Source: Hominiventricola filiformis (GTDB taxonomy: Bacteria; Bacillota; Clostridia; Lachnospirales; Lachnospiraceae). Taken from it: DNA of 64,000 nucleotides. The notes under the pieces are model-generated. The model was given only the letters and a program-made list of their open reading frames with translations. It was not told where the DNA came from and did not search any database. Below are positions 17,193-26,062 of this stretch, in pieces (the stretch's first letter is position 1; each line of letters starts with the position of its first letter). The DNA is taken from positions 16,021 to 80,020 of the forward strand of contig NZ_JAJEPS010000015.1 of assembly GCF_020686965.1 (NCBI RefSeq), written 5' to 3'. Both the position numbers and the translations under genes were made by a program.

Positions 17193-19612
17193 TACTGACG
17201 CAGCTCTGCGCCCAGAGCCTTAAGACCATCCAGGATTTTCTTCATTGCGGAAGTAATCTCAGTGTCCGTCAGAGTATGATCCTTTGCACGGAAGGAAAGG
17301 GAATAAGCGACAGACTTAAATCCTTCCTTGATCTGGGAACCTTCGTAAATGTCGAACAGTTCGTAGTTCTCCAGAATCTTTCCGCCTCTGGTCACGATGA
17401 TCTCCTCAACCTGTCCTACCAGGATCTCTTTCGGAAGTACCATGGAAATGTCTCTGGTTACTGCCGGGAATTTTGCAATGCCTTCATATTTTCTGTCGAA
17501 GGTTGCCTTTTCAACGATAGACGGCATGTCCAGAACAGCTACATAAGCACGGTCGCCAATACCATAATTTGCAGCAACGGTCGGATGAACCTCACCCATG
17601 TAACCAATCACGGTTCCATCATAAACAATATTTGCCTGGCGTCCCGGATGCAGGAAGGATTTTCCGGCATTCGGATCGTAAACTTCTTTCTCATGCATAC
17701 CGATCTTGTCGAGGAACTCTTCTACGACACCCTTCATGCTGAAGAAGTCGCCATCGCCATACATGCCAAGAGTGAACTGCATTCTCTCATCCGGCAATTC
17801 CGTCAGCGGAAGACTTTTCGGCAGATAAATATTTCCCATCTCATAGAGACGTACATTTTTATTTCTTCTATTGTAGTTGGTGGCCAGAGAAGTCAGCATT
17901 CCATTCAGGGAAATGGTTCTCATAATGGAGAAGTCCTCCCCCAGCGGATTGGAGATCAGGATAGCCTGACGCTCTTTTGCATCCTCCGGAAGCATCAGTT
18001 TATCAAATACTTTCGGGCTCTCGAAGCTGTAAGTCATACCCTGGGAGAATCCGCAGAACTCTGCGATATCTCTTGCAACAGCTTCAATTCTCAGATAGAA
18101 CGGAAGCTTTCCTGTGGTTGCCTCTCCTCTCGGCAGAGTCGTCGGAATATTATCATATCCAAAGAAACGTGCTACTTCCTCAGCCAGATCTGCAGTACGG
18201 AACAGATCCTGACGGAAAGTCGGAGCTACGATCTCATTGGTCTTCTCATCATAAGCAAGCTCAATCGGTTTGAAGTACTCGAGCATCTGCTCTTTACTGA
18301 TATCGGTTCCCAGCAGAGCATTGATGCGGTCCGGCTCAAAGGGAATACGAACTTCCTCTTTCTTCACCGGATATACATCTACGGTTCCATCTACTACATC
18401 ACCGGCATCCAGTTCTTCAATGAGCTGGCATGCACGGTCGATGGCTGCCTGTGCATTGTTGGGATCCAGACCCTTCTCAAACTTTCCGGAAGCTTCCGTA
18501 CGAAGACCTACACGTTTGCTGGAAAGACGAATGTTGGTACCGTCAAAGCAGGCTGCCTCGAAGAGCATGGTCTTTACATCATCGGTGATCATGGAGTTCT
18601 CTCCACCCATGATACCTGCCATACCAACGGCTTTCTCACCGTCGCAGATAACCAGAACGTTCTCGTCCAGTGTTCTCTCCTGACCATCCAGAGTAACAAA
18701 TTTTTCATCATTTGCTGCACGGCGGACTACGATCTTATGGTCTGCAATGGTATCCAGATCATACGCGTGCATAGGCTGACCATACTCTTCCATGACGTAG
18801 TTGGTGATGTCCACAATGTTATTGATCGGGCGGATACCAACGGATGCCAGTCTTCTCTGCATCCATTCCGGTGACGGAGCAAGACGGATATTTTTTACAA
18901 CTCTTGCACAATATCTGGAACAGAGATCCTCTGCCTGTACTTCTACTTTTATATAATCATTGACATCTCCGCCGCAGCCTTTGACTTCTACTACCGGAGC
19001 CTTAAATTCTTTGTGGAAGGTTGCAGCAGTCTCTCTTGCAAGGCCTAACGTGCTGTAACAGTCTACACGGTTGGAAGTAATCTCAAATTCAAACTCCACA
19101 TCATGAAGTCCCAGTGCACCGATGGCATCTGCGCCAACTTTCGCATCTTCCGGGAAGATATAGATACCGTATTCCGGTGCTTCCGGATACATATCTCTGG
19201 TAGAACCAAGTTCCTCGATGGAGCACATCATACCGTTAGACTCAACCCCGCGGAGTTTTCCTTTTTTGATCTTAATTCCTCCCGGTGTCATCTTGCCGTC
19301 ATGACCGCCAGCTACACGTCCGCCGTCCAGAACAACCGGAACTTTATCTCCTTCTTTCACGTTCGGAGCACCGGTTACGATCTGAATGGGTTCTGCCTCT
19401 CCGATATCTACCTGGCAGATGATCAGCTTATCTGCATCCGGATGACGTTCGATTTTCTGAATCTGACCGATAACGATTTTCTCCAGGTCAGCATCCATTT
19501 TTGTAAATCCTTCCACCTTGGAACCAGACAGGGTCATGGCATCGGTGAACTCCTGAGCCGTCACATCAAGCTCCGGCACATATGCTTTTATCCATGATAA
19601 AGATGTATTCAT
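17192..19612 (-). CDS. pheT: Phenylalanyl-tRNA synthetase beta subunit
   Basis: The 806-residue beta chain of the alpha2-beta2 enzyme. An N-terminal tRNA-binding OB domain (about residues 40-150) is followed by the B3/B4 editing region, B5, the catalytic-like core and a C-terminal anticodon-binding (FDX-ACB) domain ending near SLSFRAKDHTLTD. The gene is 15 bases after pheS and under the same T-box. The length is standard. Confidence 0.97.
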   Translation of the reverse strand: MNTSLSWIKAYVPELDVTAQEFTDAMTLSGSKVEGFTKMDADLEKIVIGQIQKIERHPDADKLIICQVDIGEAEPIQIVTGAPNVKEGDKVPVVLDGGRVAGGHDGKMTPGGIKIKKGKLRGVESNGMMCSIEELGSTRDMYPEAPEYGIYIFPEDAKVGADAIGALGLHDVEFEFEITSNRVDCYSTLGLARETAATFHKEFKAPVVEVKGCGGDVNDYIKVEVQAEDLCSRYCARVVKNIRLAPSPEWMQRRLASVGIRPINNIVDITNYVMEEYGQPMHAYDLDTIADHKIVVRRAANDEKFVTLDGQERTLDENVLVICDGEKAVGMAGIMGGENSMITDDVKTMLFEAACFDGTNIRLSSKRVGLRTEASGKFEKGLDPNNAQAAIDRACQLIEELDAGDVVDGTVDVYPVKKEEVRIPFEPDRINALLGTDISKEQMLEYFKPIELAYDEKTNEIVAPTFRQDLFRTADLAEEVARFFGYDNIPTTLPRGEATTGKLPFYLRIEAVARDIAEFCGFSQGMTYSFESPKVFDKLMLPEDAKERQAILISNPLGEDFSIMRTISLNGMLTSLATNYNRRNKNVRLYEMGNIYLPKSLPLTELPDERMQFTLGMYGDGDFFSMKGVVEEFLDKIGMHEKEVYDPNAGKSFLHPGRQANIVYDGTVIGYMGEVHPTVAANYGIGDRAYVAVLDMPSIVEKATFDRKYEGIAKFPAVTRDISMVLPKEILVGQVEEIIVTRGGKILENYELFDIYEGSQIKEGFKSVAYSLSFRAKDHTLTDTEITSAMKKILDGLKALGAELRQ

Positions 19613-19627
19613 CTTGTAATTTCCTCC

Positions 19628-20647
19628 TTAGAACTGTTTCAAGAATCTGATGTCGTTTTCATACAGCAGTCTCATATCGTCAATCTCATATTTCAACAGT
19701 GCGATACGTTCCAGACCTACACCAAATGCAAAACCAGTGTACTCGTTCGGGTCAATGCCGCACATCTCCAGTACATGAGGATGTACCATACCGCAGCCAA
19801 GAATCTCAATCCAGCCGGAACCTTTACAGAAGCGGCATCCTTTACCGCCGCATTTGAAGCAGGATACGTCTACCTCTGCACTCGGCTCCGTGAAGGGGAA
19901 GTGATGGGGACGGAATTTAGTCTTAGTCTCTGCTCCAAACAGCTCTTTTGCGAACTCTTCCAGAGTTCCCTTCAGGTCAGCAAAGGTAATATTCTTATCA
20001 ATAACCAGTCCCTCGATCTGATGGAAGGACGGAGAATGAGTTGCGTCTACTTCGTCAGAACGGAATACACGTCCCGGAGAAATCATACGAATCGGAAGCT
20101 TTCCTTTTTCCATGATTCTTGCCTGCACCGGAGAGGTCTGGGTTCTGAGCACGATGTCTTTGTTGATATAGAAAGTATCCTGCTCATCCTTTGCCGGATG
20201 ATTTGCCGGAATATTCAGTTTTTCGAAGTTATAAAGATCATACTCAACCTCCGGTCCTTCAATCACTTCGTATCCCATACCAATGAAGATACGCTCTACT
20301 TCTTCCAGAGCAATGGTGTTCGGATGTCTGTGTCCGACACTGTTTTTCTTTGCCGGAAGAGTAACATCGATCACTTCTGATTTCAGTTTTGCCTCCAGAA
20401 GCAGCTTGTCCATGTTCTTCTTTGCTTCTTCCATCACCTTCTCGATCTCGGCTCTGGTATCATTTACCAGCTGTCCGAAAGCCGGACGGTCTTCCGGAGC
20501 TAACTCTTTCATACTCTTTAAGAGTGCTGTAAGCTCCCCTTTCTTTCCAAGTACGGATACACGTACTTCATTCAGCGCATCAGGATTGCCGGATGCTTTG
20601 ATACGTGCAATAGCCTCTTCTCTGATTTTCTGCAGTTTTTCTTTCAT
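19628..20647 (-). CDS. pheS: Phenylalanyl-tRNA synthetase alpha subunit
   Basis: 339-residue catalytic subunit. The N-terminal coiled coil (about residues 1-90) contacts tRNA. The class II core shows GHRHPNT, the TSPVQARIME motif 2 region and the FAFGVGLERIALLKY motif 3. Four cysteines (CFKCGGKGCRFC) form a small metal-site-like cluster. AAAGGAG precedes the ATG. Expression is governed by the T-box leader immediately upstream. Confidence 0.97.
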   Translation of the reverse strand: MKEKLQKIREEAIARIKASGNPDALNEVRVSVLGKKGELTALLKSMKELAPEDRPAFGQLVNDTRAEIEKVMEEAKKNMDKLLLEAKLKSEVIDVTLPAKKNSVGHRHPNTIALEEVERIFIGMGYEVIEGPEVEYDLYNFEKLNIPANHPAKDEQDTFYINKDIVLRTQTSPVQARIMEKGKLPIRMISPGRVFRSDEVDATHSPSFHQIEGLVIDKNITFADLKGTLEEFAKELFGAETKTKFRPHHFPFTEPSAEVDVSCFKCGGKGCRFCKGSGWIEILGCGMVHPHVLEMCGIDPNEYTGFAFGVGLERIALLKYEIDDMRLLYENDIRFLKQF

Positions 20648-20694
20648 GACTGAACTCCTTTAATATAGTCTCAGGGTTTCCTTTGTTTCAGATA

Positions 20695-20957
20695 ATAAAA
20701 AAACTCCATCCCCTAACAGGGACGAAGTCTGTAATCCGTGGTACCACCCTTATTTCCGATCTTCTTTCGACCGGACACTCATGCCGCGTAACGTGCGGTG
20801 AACGTCATTCCCCTACTTTTCATAAATAATTTCAAGGATGCTGCTCCAGTGGGAAATTCACAATACTGTCTGAACCGGGATGAGCTTACAGCCGCTGGCT
20901 CTTCCTCTCTGTCGGAAAACAGGTTGCTACTGACACCTTCTACGCATTTCCATATCG
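20695..20957 (-). promoter_or_regulatory. T-box riboswitch (Phe) controlling pheST-cotH-queA
   Basis: On the minus strand the leader carries the T-box core AGGGTGGTACCACG (antiterminator bulge) near 20736-20750. A terminator stem follows, formed by ACTTCGTCCC and GGGGATGGAGT with a run of seven T (20696-20715). Upstream is a long stem I. A Phe codon (TTC, in AATTTCCC near 20853) is the likely specifier. Uncharged tRNA-Phe would stabilise the antiterminator and raise expression. The whole gap between pheS and the BrkB gene is this leader and its promoter. Confidence 0.93.
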
Positions 20958-20963
20958 ACAACT

Positions 20964-20992
20964 ACTATAACACAAAATTTTTTACCGGTCAA
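20964..20992 (-). promoter_or_regulatory. Promoter of the Phe T-box operon
   Basis: On the minus strand, TTGACC (20987-20992), a 17-base spacer and TATAGT (20964-20969). The -35 lies inside the last codons of the upstream BrkB gene. Confidence 0.75.
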
Positions 20993-21788
20993 GCCAGAAA
21001 TGGTTGATCTCCACACCGATCAGCACAATATACATAACAAAATAAAGCCAGAACATAAATAACATTAACGTAGTCAGACTTCCATACATGGTATAGGCTC
21101 TGGTGTATTCAATATAAATGGAAAATCCAAAGGAAAACAAATACCATGCCACCGCAGAAAACAAAGCCCCCGGCAGCTGATCCGTAAAAGTCGTCTTACG
21201 GTTTGGCAGCATCATATAAAGCACTGCAAAAAATACCATAAATAAGACCAACATGATCAACAGACGGAACGTAAGCAGAATCCGCGTGATTACTGTCAGA
21301 AACGGAAAATGATACCTGATCCACAGATGAATGGAGGTTCCAAAGACAATGAGCACCAGAGATGCCACCACAAGCAGTACAAAAATCAAGGCAAAAATGG
21401 CGCCCCGCAGACGAAGCATCAGATAATTAGGTTTTCGATCCACCTGACAGATGGCATTCATTCCCCGGTTCAGCGCCATAAAACTTTTTCCGGCAGACCA
21501 TACCATGACCAGTGCAGACAATGAAATCGTAGCTATCGTCCGGCTGTACATCTCATCCACCATGCCAATAACCCAGCTTCGGAACCCCAGGGGAATCACC
21601 GTCTGAATCAGATTATAAAGGTCTGCTTTTCCTACTCCGGTAAATTGTACCAGTGACAGCAGCATAATCGTGAGCGGCAGAAATGACAGAATAATAAAAT
21701 ACGCAGACTGCGCCGCATATGCCCCTACATGAGCACTCTCCAGGTCCTTTTTTATTTCCAGTATCATGATAATCAGTCTGCGCAGCAT
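20982..21788 (-). CDS. YihY/BrkB family inner-membrane protein
   Basis: A 268-residue polytopic protein with about six membrane segments. The YihY/BrkB pattern is clear: AYAAQSAYFIILSFLPLTIMLLS near residues 25-45, the central VWSAGKSFMALNRGMNAI motif, and a final LYFVMYIVLIGVEINHFW. Older annotation calls this family ribonuclease BN, which is not supported; transport or cell-envelope roles are proposed. AAAGGG stands 9 bases before the ATG. It follows the SpoIID-like gene by 48 bases. Confidence 0.88.
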   Translation of the reverse strand: MLRRLIIMILEIKKDLESAHVGAYAAQSAYFIILSFLPLTIMLLSLVQFTGVGKADLYNLIQTVIPLGFRSWVIGMVDEMYSRTIATISLSALVMVWSAGKSFMALNRGMNAICQVDRKPNYLMLRLRGAIFALIFVLLVVASLVLIVFGTSIHLWIRYHFPFLTVITRILLTFRLLIMLVLFMVFFAVLYMMLPNRKTTFTDQLPGALFSAVAWYLFSFGFSIYIEYTRAYTMYGSLTTLMLFMFWLYFVMYIVLIGVEINHFWLDR

Positions 21789-21836
21789 ATGATTTTACCC
21801 TTTCCGTGCATGGTTTGCCTGCTTATCATACCCTGT

Positions 21837-23144
21837 TTATTCCAAAATAGCAAGTTCTATGTCTTTATAAAAATAATGAAGAATGGACTCGTAAGATTCC
21901 CCCTGCTCTGCCAGAATCCGCGCTCCATTCTGGCTCATACCGGCTCCATGTCCCAGACCGCCTCCATACACTTCATATCCAACTGTTTTCCCATCTTTCT
22001 GTACAGGTTCCAGTACAAAATAGCCGCTGGGAAGAAGTGGACTTCCCTCTTTCACTGTTCCATCATTTTTGTAAATTTTTTCTTCTGGTGCTCCGAGAAA
22101 CATGCGTATATTATACTCGTATCTGATTTTCAGGGTTTCTTTCGTTCCCTCCATCAGCATTTCCAGTGCCGCACCTCCAGTATTTCTCTTCTCAATGGAT
22201 ACGCTTCTGATTTCTCCCGGATCACAGTCTTCACGTTTTATCCACTGATCCCCATTCTTCACCAGAATCCCGTCTTTCGTCTTCTCACTGCGTACCTGCA
22301 GCCATTTCTGTACATTGTCCGTAATCTGTGCAAGAGAAAGATAACAGTTCCAACGGTACCATGGTTCTGCAATCTCCAGATCTCCCGCATGTTTTTTCCG
22401 AATAAATCGTTCAAAAACGGTCTCCTCCGTAAGACTTTTCTTCAGGCTTCCATTCCCTGTTCTTCGTCCTTCTATGTAAGGTGTTTTTGTCGGATCCGCA
22501 TCCTCCCAGATTGCCTCATCAGTTGTCACGCCGCAGGAAGTAGCAAAATAATAGGCTTTTACCGGCCGGCCTTCATACAGCATAATCTGGCCTTTCGTCT
22601 CCTGTACTGCCTGATCTGTACTTTCCTGGCTTTCCACCTGATTATAAACCTGAAAAGAAACACTGTCATCCACATGCGCCTCATATTCCGGATATGCATA
22701 TTCCTGCATCTGCCAGACTGCATACGTGCGGGCACAGACTGCCTGGGCCTTCAGTGCCTCTTCCGCATAACCGGATGGCATCTCGCTTGGTACAACTCTC
22801 CGAAGATATTCTTCCAGCGGAACCTCATTGACGATGACCCAGCCATTCTCTGTTTCATAATCCTGCATTGTTCCCGGATATTTTCTATCTGGTTCTTTTG
22901 TTTCATGATAGATTCCGCCGCTTTTGTTCAGAATCAATACCCGGATGCAGGCATCTGCAGATGGAATCTTCGAAAGTGTTTCCTCCTGCTCAGGAACTCC
23001 CGGCTCAGGCAGGATCAGTTCCTCGCCATTTCCGGATGGCGGTTCTTCCGCATCATGAGTTCTGTCCTGTATCAGTAAAAAAAGCAGCCATGCCGTCAGA
23101 CAAATCAGCAGCAACAACTTTCCCTTCCATTTTTTCCCACTCAT
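21837..23144 (-). CDS. SpoIID/LytB domain protein
   Basis: 435 residues from the chosen ATG at 23144, which has AGAGGA about 7 bases upstream. A single N-terminal membrane segment (about residues 10-25) is followed by an acidic, Pro-rich linker and a SpoIID domain: VPLEEYLRRVVPSEMP, LKAQAVCARTYAV, and GHGAGMSQNGA near the C-terminus. SpoIID cleaves peptidoglycan glycan strands without peptide side chains during engulfment. This protein lacks spoIIIE/spoIIR neighbours, so it may be spoIID itself or a paralogue such as a LytB-type amidase enhancer. Confidence 0.88.
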   Translation of the reverse strand: MSGKKWKGKLLLLICLTAWLLFLLIQDRTHDAEEPPSGNGEELILPEPGVPEQEETLSKIPSADACIRVLILNKSGGIYHETKEPDRKYPGTMQDYETENGWVIVNEVPLEEYLRRVVPSEMPSGYAEEALKAQAVCARTYAVWQMQEYAYPEYEAHVDDSVSFQVYNQVESQESTDQAVQETKGQIMLYEGRPVKAYYFATSCGVTTDEAIWEDADPTKTPYIEGRRTGNGSLKKSLTEETVFERFIRKKHAGDLEIAEPWYRWNCYLSLAQITDNVQKWLQVRSEKTKDGILVKNGDQWIKREDCDPGEIRSVSIEKRNTGGAALEMLMEGTKETLKIRYEYNIRMFLGAPEEKIYKNDGTVKEGSPLLPSGYFVLEPVQKDGKTVGYEVYGGGLGHGAGMSQNGARILAEQGESYESILHYFYKDIELAILE

Positions 23145-23166
23145 TTTAGCATCCTCTCTGCTGCAC

Positions 23167-23402
23167 AAAAAAACGGGTACTGCATCTTCTGCAATACCCG
23201 ATATCTTCCGTTTCCCAAAGTGCCGTTCCCTGTATTTTGACGCCTAGCCAAAGCTAGGTGGGTAACCTCAACAGAGCATTCAGCCTTCCACTGGCGTCCA
23301 GTAAGGACGGAGGCGTGACATCCAGCCTGCGATATTGGAATCCCATAAACGTAAATGTAGGTTCAAAATAACAGGGCTATCGAACACCCCAGGAAATCCG
23401 TA
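23167..23402 (-). ncRNA. ssrS: 6S RNA (RNA polymerase regulator)
   Basis: The 320 bases between the SpoIID and cutC genes contain no gene but a well-formed transcription unit. The minus-strand RNA folds into a long irregular hairpin: CCCTGTTATTTTGA near its 5' end pairs with TCAAAATACAGGG near its 3' end, and GGTGTTC pairs with GAACGGCAC further out. A central bubble lies between, as in 6S RNA, which mimics an open promoter and binds sigma-A RNA polymerase. It ends in an intrinsic terminator (CGGGTATTGCA/TGCAGTACCCG, then seven T, 23167-23200). The fold is assigned by eye; a covariance search would confirm it. Confidence 0.75.
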
Positions 23403-23407
23403 ACCAT

Positions 23408-23436
23408 AGTATACCCTATTTTTGCATTTTTGACAA
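23408..23436 (-). promoter_or_regulatory. Promoter of the 6S RNA gene
   Basis: On the minus strand, TTGTCA (23431-23436), a 17-base spacer and TATACT (23408-23413). Confidence 0.75.
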
Positions 23437-23464
23437 CTGTCGGGAGAAAAAACTTTGGTATTTT

Positions 23465-24226
23465 TCAATTATTACCAATTTCTGACAATATTCCGGATGT
23501 TTTTCGGATCAGCTCCTCATCTGTTCTCCATACTTCGAATTCACTGATTCCAGGAAGTCCCATGGGAACACCCTCTCTTCGATATTCCATTCTCGAATCA
23601 TATGTTTTCTTACCAGACATATGATAAGCACGCAGTCCGGTCTTTTGCCAGATCTCACGGATACTCGCCGGGCCAACTCCCGCACCTGCCATCAGTGTAA
23701 TCCGGTCTCCGGCCTGCCTCTGAAGTTCTGCCAGACAATCCGCCCCTTTCAGCGCACTGTTCTCCTGACCTGATGTGAGTACAGTCCCAATTCCAAGCAT
23801 AACTGCCTGCTCGAGTGCCTCTCCAGGATCTTTGCACACATCAAATGCCCGGTGAAGCGTGATTTCCATATTTCCTGCCAGTTCCGCCAGTCGTTTCATT
23901 CGCTCCAGATCCAGTGTTCCGTCCGGTCTCAGGCAGCCGATCACTACGGCATCCGCACCCAGCTTTTTAAAATGCGCCACCTGATGTTCCATCATCTGAA
24001 ACTCTGCTTCTGTGTAGCAGAAATCCCCGAATCTTGGCCGAATCAGAACCCTTACCGGCAGCCTGCAATGCTCACGCACACTGCGATAAAGCCATTCATC
24101 CGGCGTCACTCCCCCGATAATCAGATGCCCGCACAATTCCAGCCGGTCTGCTCCGCCTTTTTCAGCTGCTTCTGCAGATTCCGGACTGTCCACGCAGGCT
24201 TCCAATATCATCTTTCCATGGTTCAT
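23465..24226 (-). CDS. cutC: CutC family protein
   Basis: A 253-residue TIM-barrel protein with ILEACVDSPESAEAAEKGGADRLELC at the N-terminus, GVTPDEWL and a VLTSGQENSALKG segment, all hallmarks of CutC. The family was named for copper tolerance, but its true role is uncertain and may not involve copper directly. GGGAGG stands about 9 bases before the ATG. It lies 86 bases after pckA, with a terminator between. Confidence 0.9.
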   Translation of the reverse strand: MNHGKMILEACVDSPESAEAAEKGGADRLELCGHLIIGGVTPDEWLYRSVREHCRLPVRVLIRPRFGDFCYTEAEFQMMEHQVAHFKKLGADAVVIGCLRPDGTLDLERMKRLAELAGNMEITLHRAFDVCKDPGEALEQAVMLGIGTVLTSGQENSALKGADCLAELQRQAGDRITLMAGAGVGPASIREIWQKTGLRAYHMSGKKTYDSRMEYRREGVPMGLPGISEFEVWRTDEELIRKTSGILSEIGNN

Positions 24227-24263
24227 TGTATGAGCCTCCCTTTCTCTTTATACCTGGCCATGC

Positions 24264-24297
24264 AAAAAAGGAGCGCTGCAAAGCAGCACTCCTTTTG
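24264..24297 (-). terminator. Intrinsic terminator of pckA
   Basis: On the minus strand, AAAAGGAGTGCTGC pairs with GCAGCGCTCCTTTTTT around a three-base loop. Confidence 0.9.
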
Positions 24298-24312
24298 TAA
24301 ATACAATAATGA

Positions 24313-25917
24313 TTACAGCTGCGGTCCAGCAGATACAAGTGCTTTTCCGTCTGCGTTGCTCTCATATTTAACAAAGTTTTTCTGGAAACGAGCAGCCAGA
24401 TCCTTTGCTTTCTCCTCCCACTGAGCAGCCTCAGCGTAGGTATCTCTCGGGTCAAGAATTGCCGGATCAACTCCCGGAAGCTCGGTCGGAACTTCGAAGT
24501 TGAAGAACGGAATCTTCTTGGTCGGAGCGGTCAGGATAGCGCCATCAAGGATTGCATCGATGATACCACGGGTATCTTTGATGGAGATACGTTTTCCGGT
24601 TCCGTTCCATCCGGTGTTAACAAGATAAGCTTTAGCGCCGCTCTTCTGCATTTTCTTAACCAGCTCATGAGCATATTTGGTCGGATGCAGCTCAAGGAAT
24701 GCCTGTCCGAAGCATGCGGAGAAGGTCGGTGTCGGCTCAGTGATTCCACGCTCGGTTCCTGCAAGTTTTGCAGTAAATCCGGACAGGAAGTAGTACTCAG
24801 TCTGCTCCGGAGTCAGGATAGATACCGGCGGAAGTACGCCAAATGCGTCAGCAGACAGGAAGATTACGTTCTTAGCATCCGGAGCTGCGGATACCGGGCG
24901 AACGATCTTCTCGATATGGTTGATCGGATAAGATACACGGGTGTTCTCGGTTACGCTCTTATCAGCGAAATCAATTTTACCCTCTGCATCCAGAGTTACG
25001 TTCTCAAGAAGAGCGTCACGTCTGATTGCATTGTAGATATCCGGCTCGGAATCTTTGTCAAGATTGATAACTTTTGCATAGCATCCGCCCTCGAAGTTAA
25101 ATACTCCGTTGTCGTCCCAGCCGTGCTCGTCATCACCGATCAGAAGACGTTTCGGGTCGGTAGACAGGGTGGTTTTACCAGTTCCGGAAAGTCCGAAGAA
25201 GATAGCGGTGTTCTTTCCATCCATATCTGTGTTTGCAGAGCAGTGCATAGAAGCGATGCCCTTCAGCGGCAGATAGTAGTTCATCATGGAGAACATACCT
25301 TTCTTCATCTCTCCGCCGTACCAGGTGTTTACAATAACCTGCTCACGGGTAGTGATGTTGAACATAACTGCGGTCTCAGAGTTCAGACCCAGCTCTTTGT
25401 AATTCTCAACTTTTGCTTTGGAAGCATTGTAAACAACAAAGTCCGGCTCAAATTTCTCAAGCTCTTCAGCAGTCGGCTGAATGAACATGTTGGTTACGAA
25501 ATGAGCCTGCCAAGCTACTTCCACGATGAAACGGATAGCCATACGGGTATCTTTGTTTGCACCGCAGAATGCATCTACAACATACAGTTTTTTGTTAGAG
25601 AGTTCTTTCTTAGCCAGCTCTTTTACAGACTCCCATGCTTCCTGAGTTGCCGGATGGTTGTCATTTTTGTACTCATCAGAAGTCCACCATACAGTGTCCT
25701 TGGAGTTCTCATCCATTACAATATATTTGTCTTTCGGGGAACGTCCGGTATAAATACCAGTCATAACGTTTACTGCACCGAGCTCACTTACCTGTCCTTT
25801 TTCGAAACCTTCCAGACCCGGTTTGGTCTCTTCTTCGAAAAGCATCTCATAAGAAGGGTTGTGTACAATCTCAGTTGTTCCGGTGATACCATACTTGGTT
25901 AAATCAATTTTTCCCAT
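24313..25917 (-). CDS. pckA: Phosphoenolpyruvate carboxykinase (ATP)
   Basis: Interconverts oxaloacetate and phosphoenolpyruvate with ATP/ADP. In fermentative Clostridia it often runs toward oxaloacetate. 534 residues. The P-loop is GLSGTGKTTLS (about residues 240-250), followed by DDEHGWDD with metal-binding acidic residues. The N-terminal TGRSPKDKYIV and the arginine-rich substrate-binding segments are intact. A GAGG site stands about 11 bases before the ATG. Its promoter is followed by a leader of roughly 110 bases that can fold (see findings). Confidence 0.97.
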   Translation of the reverse strand: MGKIDLTKYGITGTTEIVHNPSYEMLFEEETKPGLEGFEKGQVSELGAVNVMTGIYTGRSPKDKYIVMDENSKDTVWWTSDEYKNDNHPATQEAWESVKELAKKELSNKKLYVVDAFCGANKDTRMAIRFIVEVAWQAHFVTNMFIQPTAEELEKFEPDFVVYNASKAKVENYKELGLNSETAVMFNITTREQVIVNTWYGGEMKKGMFSMMNYYLPLKGIASMHCSANTDMDGKNTAIFFGLSGTGKTTLSTDPKRLLIGDDEHGWDDNGVFNFEGGCYAKVINLDKDSEPDIYNAIRRDALLENVTLDAEGKIDFADKSVTENTRVSYPINHIEKIVRPVSAAPDAKNVIFLSADAFGVLPPVSILTPEQTEYYFLSGFTAKLAGTERGITEPTPTFSACFGQAFLELHPTKYAHELVKKMQKSGAKAYLVNTGWNGTGKRISIKDTRGIIDAILDGAILTAPTKKIPFFNFEVPTELPGVDPAILDPRDTYAEAAQWEEKAKDLAARFQKNFVKYESNADGKALVSAGPQL

Positions 25918-25924
25918 GTTTCAC

Positions 25925-26030
25925 TAGACCTCTTTCTTTTTGTATAATTTCAGATCAGGTTCAAAGCTCCTGCTCACATCCGAACTCCGTCATAATTCGA
26001 AAGGAGTACTCAGCTGACCCAGATCAGATT
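25925..26030 (-). promoter_or_regulatory. Structured leader of pckA, unknown type
   Basis: The pckA leader can form a long imperfect hairpin on the minus strand. GATC and GGGTCA near its 5' end pair with TGAACC and GATC near its 3' end, AGCT pairs with AGCT, and an inner stem ACTCC/GGAGT forms. The 3' part contains TTTGAACCTGATCTG, which resembles part of a thiamine-pyrophosphate riboswitch, but the rest of that riboswitch is not visible. It may be a regulatory RNA; no known class was recognised. Confidence 0.35.
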
Positions 26031-26031
26031 T

Positions 26032-26060
26032 ATTATTACATTCCGTGAAAAAAATGTCAA
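26032..26060 (-). promoter_or_regulatory. Promoter of pckA
   Basis: On the minus strand, a perfect TTGACA (26055-26060) with a TAATAAT stretch 16-17 bases away as -10. Confidence 0.65.
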
Positions 26061-26062
26061 GA

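Noticed and set aside
17180..18874. 564-codon plus-strand frame opposite pheT
   Set aside because: Antisense shadow of pheT; shadow-type composition, no domain.
20779..20961. Minus-strand open frame of about 60 codons before pheS
   Set aside because: It lies wholly inside the Phe T-box leader, whose conserved core and terminator explain the sequence.
24667..25902. 411-codon plus-strand frame opposite pckA
   Set aside because: Antisense shadow of a standard-length pckA.
25940..26020. Thiamine-pyrophosphate riboswitch before pckA
   Set aside because: Only one half-motif (TTTGAACCTGATCTG) matches; the CTGAGA region and the closing stem do not fit, and pckA is not a thiamine gene.
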